Shown here: in pieces, positions 14,874 to 21,772 of the stretch
Numbering within the stretch: position 1 is the stretch's first letter
Layout of the letters: each line of letters starts with the position of its first letter
Source of the DNA: Promethearchaeota archaeon
GTDB taxonomy: Archaea > Asgardarchaeota > Lokiarchaeia > Sigyniarchaeales > SOKP01
Length of the DNA stretch: 23,552 nucleotides
Assembly: GCA_019894815.1 (NCBI GenBank)
Contig: JAGXNU010000009.1
Location: 1 to 23,552, forward strand
Direction of reading: 5' to 3'
Program-made: the position numbers and the translations under genes
The notes under the pieces: generated by a model
What the model saw: only the letters and a program-made list of their open reading frames with translations
Told to the model about the DNA's origin: nothing
Database searches by the model: none

Positions 14874-15311
14874 GTGAAAATTCCGGGATTTAAATATGTT
14901 GATCACACCGCAGATGTTCAAGTTCGTTGCTATGGGCTCTCTCTCGAACAAGCATTTGAACAAACCGCCTATAGTTTGATGGAAACTATCTCACCTAATT
15001 TGGAGAAAATCCAAATTATAGAGAAAAAAGAAATTACAATTAAAGCAGAAGATAAGCAAGCTTTATTATTTGATTTTTTATCCGAATTTTTATACATCTT
15101 TGATGTTGAAGGTTTAATATTTTCCCAAATAATTGTTGAGAAAATTAAAAAAATAGGGAATGAATATACATTAATCGCAAATGTCAGCGGAGAGAAATTT
15201 AATAATTTACGTCATGAAATCGGGATAGAAGTTAAAGCAATCACGTATTCATACATGAATATTGAAGAAAAAAGTGATAAAACCATTATCGATGTTGTTT
15301 TTGATATATGA
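14874..15311 (+). CDS. Archease, activator of the RtcB tRNA ligase
   Basis: A 145-aa protein with the archease fold. The diagnostic N-terminal motif is FKYVDHTADVQVRCYG (6-21), with the acidic metal-binding residues, followed by LFDFLSEFLYIFDVEGLIF and a C-terminal AITYSYMNIEE...DVVFDI. Archease promotes RtcB guanylylation and multiple turnover. The start is GTG at 14874, which aligns with the family N-terminus; the nearby ATG at 14863 is out of frame. It is encoded convergently and immediately adjacent to rtcB (no intervening bases), a fitting pair. Confidence 0.95.
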   Translation: MKIPGFKYVDHTADVQVRCYGLSLEQAFEQTAYSLMETISPNLEKIQIIEKKEITIKAEDKQALLFDFLSEFLYIFDVEGLIFSQIIVEKIKKIGNEYTLIANVSGEKFNNLRHEIGIEVKAITYSYMNIEEKSDKTIIDVVFDI

Positions 15312-16819
15312 TTATCCTTTGACAACTCCTACTGGCACTAGACGTACGATCTTTTCAACAATTCCAAGATCATGGCTAACTTGAACTACTTGATCAATAT
15401 CTTTATATGCTCCTGGAGCTTCTTCAGCAACTACTTTATTCGAAGCAGCTCTTATCGAAATACCTTTTTTTCCAAGACTATCTGTTAATTGTCGAATATT
15501 AGGAAGGAATTCTCGTTTCGCTTTGGATCTAGACATCAATCGACCTGACCCATGTGCTGTTGAACCAAATGATAATTCCATTGCTTTTGGTCTACCAACA
15601 CAAAGATATGACGCTGAACCCATGGTGCCTGGGATCAATGCGGGTTGTCCAATACTTTTATAATCTGGGGGTAATTCTGGATGACCCGGAGGAAATGCAC
15701 GCGTAGCTCCTTTTCTATGTACATTTAATTTCATCTTCTTGCCATCTACTTCATGTTCTTCTATCTTAAGAATATTATGAGCAACACCATATATCAAAGT
15801 GAAATCTAAATCCTCAGCACTCTGTTTGAAATGTGATTGAAACGATTCTCTTAGCCAATGTGTAATTATTTGTCTATTAGTAAATCCAAAATTCGCAGCA
15901 CAGGCCATTTGACTTAAATATTCATCTGCTTCTGGCGTATTAGCCGGTACACAAGCAAGTTCTCTATCTGGAACCTCAATCTCGTATTTTCTCATGGCTT
16001 GTTCTATAGCTCTCAACGAATCAGTACATACTTGATGACCTAAAGCTCTCGAACCTGTATGAACCATCACTGTTACTTGATTCTCTTGAAAAATTCCTAA
16101 TTTCTTTGCTATATCTTTATTGAAAATTTTATCTACTTTTTGAATTTCTAAAAAGTGGTTTCCACTTCCTAAAGAACCGAGTTGTTTTATACCCCTTTGC
16201 TTTGCTTTCTCTGAAACTAAATCTGCATTCGCTTCTTTTAAGAAACCATTCTCCTCACAGTGTTTTATATCTCCTTCCAAAGCATAACCATTGTCAAGTG
16301 CCCAGTTTAATCCATTATTTAGTACATCATCTAATTCCGAAAAAGTTATGTTTAATTTGCCCTTTGACCCCAATCCTGAAGGAATATTCTTGAATATTGT
16401 GTCTAACAAGGCTGGAATTTTATCTTTAACATCTTTTATCATTAAATTCGTTCTTAAGAGGCGGACCCCACAATTTATGTCGTTTTTGGCATAAAAGCCT
16501 ATGCTCTTATGTATCCAACGCCCCCCGGAGATATCATGCCATCTTCAGCATCAGTTCCTGCAACTCCACCAATACAAAAACCGTAACCTTGATGAGCATC
16601 GGATAAAGCGATTGCATGCTTTTGAATACCCGGCAAACAAGCAACATTACTTATCTGATCAAGAGTTCTATCTTGTTTAATCCTATCCATAATGTATTCA
16701 TTGGCGTAAATATGTACTGGGACTTTCATTTCAAATTTTTTTATCTTACCTTCTACACGTGCCATCAAAGTTTGCGGTTCTATCTCATAAATATTTTTAG
16801 CAATTTTATTCACGTTCAT
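15312..16819 (-). CDS. rtcB: RtcB tRNA-splicing ligase, interrupted by a 29-nt bulge-helix-bulge intron
   Basis: Exon 1 is 16819-16513 and exon 2 is 16483-15312. Together they encode 492 aa, close to other archaeal RtcB proteins (about 480). RtcB joins 2',3'-cyclic phosphate and 5'-OH RNA ends with GTP and Mn2+. Spliced motifs: D74 and H76 in SDAHQGYGF, SPGGVGYDINCGVR with D104 and C107, GSGNHFLE (H213), VHTGSR (H244), YGVAHN (H338), and the guanylylated His of TAHGSGR (H413). Without splicing, translation stops three codons after Tyr103, so no active site forms. The start ATG at 16819 is chosen because it matches the RtcB N-terminus and has an A/T-rich TATA-like box about 30 bp upstream; an upstream GTG (16921) would add 34 unconserved residues. 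It follows the longin-like gene on the same strand and ends against archease. Confidence 0.95.
16484..16512 (-). other. Bulge-helix-bulge intron in rtcB pre-mRNA
   Basis: On the minus strand: exon TTGG (16518-16515), 5' bulge ATA (16514-16512), 9-bp inner stem CATAAGAGC/GCTTTTATG with one G-U pair, tetraloop ATAG, CCAA (16489-16486) closing the 4-bp central helix, 3' bulge AAA (16485-16483), then CG pairing with the upstream CG. Cleaving after the second base of each bulge removes 29 nt and joins GGAT to ACGAC, restoring the reading frame as Gly-Tyr-Asp. The intron contains an in-frame TAG and its length is not a multiple of three. Confidence 0.92.
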
Positions 16820-16917
16820 ACTAATTTTTTTAATGATACCATTTTCATAAATTTTTTGATTATTGAAGAATATCGATCTTAACAAAGTATTAAAAATAGA
16901 AAAATCAAAAAATGTAA

Positions 16918-17652
16918 TCACTTGATGTTAATGAATTTCAGTAAACCCAAATCATCCAAATCATCAATGACGACCTCAATCTCAGCCTGTGGAATGCCCG
17001 CCTCCTCCGCTATTTCTGAAATTGTATGAAATCCATCTGCTAAATGCGCAATTTTGTATGCATTCTTATCCAAAAAACCCTGAGTGATAACTTGAGTAGG
17101 TAACCGCTTCGACGTCCATTCCGGCTTCTGATCTTGTACAGTGCGCAAATCTTCTTCCGAAACGACTAACCCTTTCTTAGAGATCTGTTTGCTTTTTTTT
17201 AAATAATCTTTTTCAAATATTTTCAAAATTGGAATTTTGAGCGGGATTTCAGCAATCTTACCATTTAACAAGATATTATCTATGACCGGTTCGAAATCTC
17301 TAAACATTCGAACATCACCTGACCAATTCGCAATTTTATCACCAAATTTTTCCACGAATCTCTTGATTATATCACTCAAAACCTTATGCGTGATTTTCGC
17401 ATCATCATTCTTATCTGCGGCGGCCGTGCAGAGAATTCCATCTTTAAAAACTAATAACAAGTAGAATACCTGCATATCTATGATTTTTAATTCACCAGAA
17501 CCCTTCGAGAACTCAACGCTAAAATCCTTAAGTGCAGTTAAAAAACCCGAAACCAAATCTTGGTTAAATTCTATATTTCCATAACTTCGATGGATTAGAC
17601 ATATTCCCGAATTTTGGTGTATCAGATATAGGTTATGAAGAACTTTAGGCAC
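16918..17652 (-). CDS. Longin-like domain protein with C-terminal winged-helix-like segment
   Basis: A 244-aa protein I recognise only by fold pattern. Residues about 5-130 alternate strands and helices as in longin/roadblock-type domains: NLYLIHQNSGICLIHRSYG, then QVFYLLLVFKDGILCTAAAD, then a long amphipathic helix with VLSDIIKRFVEKFG. Residues about 197-244 (YKIAHLADGFHTISEIAEEAG, then a helix rich in Asp) look like a small winged-helix domain. Longin-like proteins occur in Asgard genomes beside small GTPases. The codons look richer in C and G than the neighbours. The start must be GTG at 17652, because TAG lies in frame two codons before it; the purine-rich GGAGG directly abuts this GTG. 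It is upstream of rtcB by 98 bp on the same strand. Confidence 0.6.
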   Translation of the reverse strand: MPKVLHNLYLIHQNSGICLIHRSYGNIEFNQDLVSGFLTALKDFSVEFSKGSGELKIIDMQVFYLLLVFKDGILCTAAADKNDDAKITHKVLSDIIKRFVEKFGDKIANWSGDVRMFRDFEPVIDNILLNGKIAEIPLKIPILKIFEKDYLKKSKQISKKGLVVSEEDLRTVQDQKPEWTSKRLPTQVITQGFLDKNAYKIAHLADGFHTISEIAEEAGIPQAEIEVVIDDLDDLGLLKFINIK

Positions 17653-17829
17653 CTCCTAATTCATTTAAAACGCTCTTACTACAGAAACAAGCAAGACTTC
17701 AATTAATTGTTTTAATATTAATAATATTCCCAATATTTATAATTTCTGAATTAAATAAGTTGCCGAAAATATTATTATTTCATAAAAATCAAGTTTTTTT
17801 GTTCTCTAGAAAATATTGATTAATTGTGT
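17653..17829. promoter_or_regulatory. Leader and promoter region of the longin-like gene
   Basis: AT-rich, with minus-strand TATA-like stretches (ATTATAAATATTGG and TTAATATTAAAACA, about 17712-17745). Just before the gene is a two-codon mini-ORF (ATG AAT TAG), overlapping the GGAGG that runs into the GTG start. No other feature is seen. Confidence 0.3.
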
Positions 17830-17997
17830 TCATATAGGATAAGCATAATCTACACATAATTCCTTACACATTATAATCAATGCACCAAACTCTGTAATTC
17901 CCTCGATCTCTCTCTTCTTTCCTAATATATACTCTCTAATTTCTTTTCTTGTTAATCCCGTTTCTTCAATTATTGCTCTTAAAATTCTTTCATTCAT
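17830..17997 (-). CDS. Small 55-aa protein resembling the N-terminal helical segment of archaeal RPA-like proteins
   Basis: Found by reading the minus strand: ATG at 17997, TGA at 17832-17830, 55 codons. The predicted protein is helical and charged: MNERILRAIIEETGLTRKEI, then REYILGKKREIEGI, a GAL turn, and an IIMCKELCVD end. The pattern 'ETGLTRKEI...K..I.G...FGAL.I..KEL.VD' resembles the short helical segment that precedes OB-folds in some archaeal RPA and related proteins, here free-standing with no OB-fold downstream. It lies in a spacer between the longin-like gene and the sugar nucleotidylyltransferase, on their strand. Existence is moderately supported by its family-like pattern; the function is unknown. 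It might be a remnant of a longer gene. Confidence 0.5.
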   Translation of the reverse strand: MNERILRAIIEETGLTRKEIREYILGKKREIEGITEFGALIIMCKELCVDYAYPI

Positions 17998-18089
17998 TTA
18001 ATCAAAACCTACTTAAAATTTGAATTCGGATTAATTTATCATCCCGAATTAATTATTTAAACTCCGATAAATCTAGATTAAAAAAAGAA

Positions 18090-18827
18090 TTATGATAATT
18101 CGAACCATCTACTATCATTTTTTAACTTTTCATATTCATTAAGATCCCCAAAATCCCCATAGAAGTGATCTTTACTCATTTTGAATACTCGAACTTGCCA
18201 GTTAAGATGTTTCATTCCAAATCTTATACTCTCAGGTATTTCGATTTCACCCCTAACAGATGTTTTTTGTTTTTTTAAAACATTGAATATCTTTTTTGAA
18301 AGTAAAAATATCCCTGCATTGTTTATATTCGTTGAAGATGTCCCTTTAGGTGGTTTTTCAATAATTTCTGAGCAGTATTGATTATTTAAATATATAGCGG
18401 CACCCTTATAGGGATCATCAACTAAATTCCCCACTAAAATGAAATCTGGATTTTCATTTCTATAAATTTCAATTACTTCTTTATATACATCATATGATAC
18501 AAGCGTATCTCCCCATGTTAAGAAAAAGACAGAGTTATCAATTAACTTTTCACATAAAAGGACAGCTTCACCTGTTCCATTTAAGGATTTCTGTTCTATA
18601 TAGTCTATTTTTATACCCCAGTTACGTCCATCTTGAAAATAATCGATAATTTGCTCCTTACGATATCCAACAACTAGTATGAAATCGTGAATTCCAGCTC
18701 TTTTTATTCCTTCAATAATGAATTCTAATACAGGTTTACCCTTAAAAGGTAACATTGTCTTTTGATAATCATCCGTATAGGGTTTCATGCGCTTTCCAAG
18801 TCCAGCGCAAAGTATAATTGCCTTCAA
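18090..18827 (-). CDS. Sugar-1-phosphate nucleotidylyltransferase
   Basis: A 245-aa protein of the NTP_transferase (RmlA/GlmU-like) fold that makes an NDP-sugar from NTP and a sugar 1-phosphate. Signature loop LCAGLGKRMKPYT (6-18), then KTMLPFKGKPVLEFII (23-38); a GTGEAVL uridine/nucleobase segment near 84-90, a metal-binding WGD at about 110-112, and VGNLVDDPYKGAAIY further on. It is short and lacks the C-terminal left-handed beta-helix of GlmU-type enzymes. Thirteen bases upstream lies a GHMP kinase on the same strand; together they form a sugar salvage pair (kinase makes sugar 1-phosphate, this enzyme activates it), as in heptose, fucose or galactose activation. The precise sugar and nucleotide cannot be read from sequence. 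Confidence 0.85.
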   Translation of the reverse strand: MKAIILCAGLGKRMKPYTDDYQKTMLPFKGKPVLEFIIEGIKRAGIHDFILVVGYRKEQIIDYFQDGRNWGIKIDYIEQKSLNGTGEAVLLCEKLIDNSVFFLTWGDTLVSYDVYKEVIEIYRNENPDFILVGNLVDDPYKGAAIYLNNQYCSEIIEKPPKGTSSTNINNAGIFLLSKKIFNVLKKQKTSVRGEIEIPESIRFGMKHLNWQVRVFKMSKDHFYGDFGDLNEYEKLKNDSRWFELS

Positions 18828-18840
18828 AAATCATTCCTCT

Positions 18841-19788
18841 TCATGTATACTTAAATAACTTGAATATGTAAGCTTCTCCTCCCGCATCTCGAATAGCTTT
18901 TGCAACTTCTTCTTGTTTTCCCGGGCATAGTGCGATCATACATCCCCCTCCTCCAGCGCCCATTTGCTTCGCTCCTAATGCTCCCGCGAACTTTGATGCT
19001 TGACATAATTTTTTTATTTTCTGAGTTTCTGCTTTCAAGATGGCTTCTTGTTCTTGTTGAGTATCCATCAATACTCCTAATTTTTGAAAATCCCCCTCTA
19101 ACAATGCCTTTTTTCCTTCATGTACACACTCTTCAATGATATTAAACGCTTTTATTGTTACAGGATCTTTGTTTTTAATTTGATTTTTTATTCTATTTAA
19201 AACAGATATAGCTTTTCTATCTTCAAGCGAATCGCCTATAACCAATGGTAATTCTTTAATATTTAATGATTCGACTCTTGTATTAGCATCCGTATGGATA
19301 AAACTTACACCTCCATAAGTTATGCTATATTGATCCATTCTACCACATTGGATTCCTAATTCTTGGTTTTCTCCCCAGAAAGCAAGTTCAGCAATATCAT
19401 TATTTCGTAATCCCAAACCATATGCTCTATTCATTACCCTAAGGAACCCTACTGATATAGCTGCAGACGTTGATAAACCCCGACCAATAGGAATATTAGA
19501 ATTTACTTCCAAGCAAAATCCCGTATTAATATTTTCCTTCAATCGCTCATATAAAACACTCCAATAAGAGAGATCGTTATTTCGAGGAGGAGTATCTCCT
19601 AAATGAAATTCTATTTTTGCTTTAGTATTGTGACTATAAAATGTAATTGATGAGTTGTCACATTTTTTAAAATTGAAATTCATCATTAAATCGATCGTTG
19701 CAGCGATCACGGGTTTCTCCATTAAATCAACTTTGTCCCCTAAAATACAAATGCGACCTGGTATTGAAATAGAGAATTTATCCAACAT
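18841..19788 (-). CDS. GHMP-family sugar kinase
   Basis: A 315-aa GHMP kinase. Motif 1 is PGRICILGDKVDLMEKP (10-26), in the place of the galactokinase signature. Motif 2, the ATP-binding loop NIPIGRGLSTSAAISVG (98-114), has Ser-Thr where many members have Ser-Ser. The catalytic Asp is likely D152 in GRMDQYS, as in galactokinase-like enzymes, and motif 3 is GAKQMGAGGGGCMIAL (272-287). The galactokinase-like sugar kinases (including arabino-, fuco- and heptokinases), not mevalonate kinase, fit best, especially with the nucleotidylyltransferase 13 bp downstream. It probably makes a sugar 1-phosphate for glycan or N-glycoprotein synthesis. Confidence 0.82.
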   Translation of the reverse strand: MLDKFSISIPGRICILGDKVDLMEKPVIAATIDLMMNFNFKKCDNSSITFYSHNTKAKIEFHLGDTPPRNNDLSYWSVLYERLKENINTGFCLEVNSNIPIGRGLSTSAAISVGFLRVMNRAYGLGLRNNDIAELAFWGENQELGIQCGRMDQYSITYGGVSFIHTDANTRVESLNIKELPLVIGDSLEDRKAISVLNRIKNQIKNKDPVTIKAFNIIEECVHEGKKALLEGDFQKLGVLMDTQQEQEAILKAETQKIKKLCQASKFAGALGAKQMGAGGGGCMIALCPGKQEEVAKAIRDAGGEAYIFKLFKYT

Positions 19789-19913
19789 TTTAATGCTCAG
19801 AACTCAAGAATGCTTATTAAATTGAGATGCCTAATCTTAGGATTAGATAAATTTTATTTAGAAAAAAAAGTTTCTATTTAAACATTAATTACCAATGATA
19901 AATCAATGAAATT
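19789..19913 (+). promoter_or_regulatory. Promoter region of the cutA operon
   Basis: AT-rich spacer divergent between the GHMP kinase and cutA. TCTATTTAAACATT (about 19872-19885) is a good TATA candidate, 30-40 bp before the GTG at 19914, the start I infer for cutA. Confidence 0.4.
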
Positions 19914-20257
19914 GTGAAAGGTGTAAAAATATTAAATATTGTATTTTTTTTGTGACTGTTTCCAGTATAGAAGAAGGTAATAATATTTCTAGAATTTTAG
20001 TAGAAGAAAAGCTAGCAGCTTGTGTAAGTGTTGTGCCAAATATTATTTCCACTTATTGGTGGAAAAATAACATTGAAGTTGAGAAAGAACTTTTACTAAT
20101 TATAAAAACTATTGAAAGTAAAAGCGATCTAATAATTCAAAAGATTAGCGAAATTCATAGTTATGAAAATCCTGAATGTATAAGAATACCTATAACAAAA
20201 GGCTCAGACAAATATTTAAATTGGATTACCAATGTTGTAAATAATAATAAGGAGTAA
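19914..20257 (+). CDS. cutA: CutA-like protein with apparent frameshift at an eight-T run
   Basis: The second reading frame (from GTG 19952) encodes a CutA1 trimer-forming protein: VTVSSIEEGNNISRILVEEK, LAACVSVVP, an ISTYWWKNNIEVEKE segment, LIIKT, and a C-terminal YLNWI. CutA proteins are linked to divalent-metal tolerance, with the ferredoxin-like fold. Starting at 19952 removes most of the first beta-strand. In another frame, GTG 19914 reads VKGVKILNIVFF, exactly the missing strand, and then meets a stop just after T8 (19944-19951). One extra T, or a -1 slip, joins them to give about 114 residues. This may be a programmed or transcriptional slip, a real mutation, or a homopolymer sequencing error. 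It is first in a plus-strand operon. Confidence 0.75.
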
Positions 20258-20262
20258 TTTTA

Positions 20263-21063
20263 ATGGATTTTGATATTTTTCAAGTTGATTGGATACTAGT
20301 TAGCTCAGTTGCTATAATTCTTTTAATAACTTTTTTAATTTTGGTTAAAATTTATAAGATATTGACACGTTGGAGGTATACTTTCGCTAATGAAGATATC
20401 TATTTATCACCATATAATTTAATAGAGAGAAAACAGGAGTCTAATATTAAAGTTTGTCGGTGGAATTATGCAATTAATAATAAACTCACGAATAAAAGCG
20501 ATCCTACAGTTATCATTCTACGTACAAAAAAAAGGATTAGTTTGTTAAGAGTCATATCAGAAGGACTCAGTAGTTATGGATTAAGAGTGATTAATGTATT
20601 ATTAACAATTAGTAAAAAAACCTCGCTAGATTCATCTAAAAACAATATCAATGATGAGATGAAATATATAATCAATTCTATAATGGAAATTACATCTGGA
20701 TCAGCAAATAATGATAAATACATGTTAATTTCCTATAACGATAAAAGAATAAATCCTATATCCATAAATAATGAAAAAAATTACCAAGGTCATATTATCA
20801 TAAATTCTAAGCTAAATTTTGAAGAAAAAAAGGAAAATATGATAAGAGAAGTAGGAATCAACTCCGCAAAGGACATTTATCTTATCTTTAGTGAATATAA
20901 TATTATAAAATTCAAAAATAAAACCGTTAAGAAATGTGGTGAAGCACAATTCTCAAATAACTCAATTTTAATTAGCAATGCTACTCGAAATTTTAAATAT
21001 TTTGAAACCATTTTATTCGGGATTATTTTAAATCGCATTAACAAAATCAAAACCCATGAATGA
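20263..21063 (+). CDS. Uncharacterised single-pass membrane protein
   Basis: A 266-aa protein, not recognised. One clear N-terminal transmembrane helix (about residues 10-30, WILVSSVAIILLITFLILV), followed by a positive patch (KIYKILTRWR), predicts an N-out/C-in anchor with a cytoplasmic domain. The domain has alternating strands and helices: TVIILRTKKRISLLRVISEG then YGLRVINVLLTIS recall the first strand and helix of an alpha/beta hydrolase or Rossmann-like fold, but no catalytic Ser-His-Asp pattern is visible. Start is ATG 20263, five bases after cutA. Its end overlaps the nucleotidyltransferase start by 8 bp, so the genes are translationally linked. Confidence 0.6.
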   Translation: MDFDIFQVDWILVSSVAIILLITFLILVKIYKILTRWRYTFANEDIYLSPYNLIERKQESNIKVCRWNYAINNKLTNKSDPTVIILRTKKRISLLRVISEGLSSYGLRVINVLLTISKKTSLDSSKNNINDEMKYIINSIMEITSGSANNDKYMLISYNDKRINPISINNEKNYQGHIIINSKLNFEEKKENMIREVGINSAKDIYLIFSEYNIIKFKNKTVKKCGEAQFSNNSILISNATRNFKYFETILFGIILNRINKIKTHE

Positions 21064-21772
21064 GTTGACAATGGATAAAATATTAAGAAATCATAATAGA
21101 ATCATCAAATATAAAAAAAATGATTGGGAGCTTCTGAACAATAAAAGACTACAAGCTTTAAAATTATTGAATGTTTTTGTTATAGCAGGATATGATCCAT
21201 ATATTTACGGAAGTTTAGCTCGTGGAGACGTACATGTAGATAGCGATATTGATATAGTATTTCTACGAAGGATATCATCATTTTTAGTTGAGCATGTTTT
21301 ATTTAAAAATGGTTATGATAATTATTTTAGAGAAATAATAATGGCAACTCCAGGAGATACAATAAAATTATATATATATTTAAGTGAATTAGAAAGTATC
21401 ACAATCCCAATATCCCCTTTCGATAAAAAAAGCTTAGAATTTTATTCATTTGGAGGAAAAATCAATCAAAATCAGTTAAAAAGAAAAATTAGAGTCCCTG
21501 GAATAGATAAACGATTAGTTTTTATTAATCCTACAAATGATGGTCATGAAGAATCATCAATTATAGGGAATGAGCATGATGTTGCTAAAGAAATTAATGT
21601 AAATATTGAAACTATTATAGAAAGAAGGAATGTACTTTTAAGGCGAGAAAAATATGGACGTACAGGGGTTTTCATAAAAAGACCTTTAAATCCAGATGAA
21701 TCTACTGAAGATGTTCTAAAATTACTTGCTAGAAAAAAATCAATTATTAGAAAAAAATTGCGGGAAATATGA
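21056..21772 (+). CDS. Predicted nucleotidyltransferase (pol-beta superfamily)
   Basis: A 238-aa protein. The nucleotidyltransferase core YIYGSLARGDVHVDSDIDIV (about 49-68) supplies GS and the metal-binding D-x-D pair, with a third acidic position possibly in the strand after TPGDTIKLYIY. It resembles the archaeal stand-alone nucleotidyltransferases grouped as COG2413 (assigned from memory). The C-terminal part (about 130-238) is basic and ends in RKKSIIRKKLREI, perhaps RNA-binding. The overlaps are 8 bp with the gene before and ATGA (4 bp) with the radical SAM gene after, implying co-translation. The substrate is unknown. Confidence 0.75.
   Translation: MNELTMDKILRNHNRIIKYKKNDWELLNNKRLQALKLLNVFVIAGYDPYIYGSLARGDVHVDSDIDIVFLRRISSFLVEHVLFKNGYDNYFREIIMATPGDTIKLYIYLSELESITIPISPFDKKSLEFYSFGGKINQNQLKRKIRVPGIDKRLVFINPTNDGHEESSIIGNEHDVAKEINVNIETIIERRNVLLRREKYGRTGVFIKRPLNPDESTEDVLKLLARKKSIIRKKLREI

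Noticed and set aside
16499..16921. Treating the two rtcB parts as a pseudogene or split gene
   Set aside because: Every catalytic residue is intact in the joined protein, and the missing 29 nt coincide exactly with an ideal bulge-helix-bulge; decay would not produce this.
20263..21063. Alpha/beta hydrolase assignment for the membrane protein
   Set aside because: The strand-helix pattern is suggestive, but there is no nucleophile elbow or Ser-His-Asp triad.
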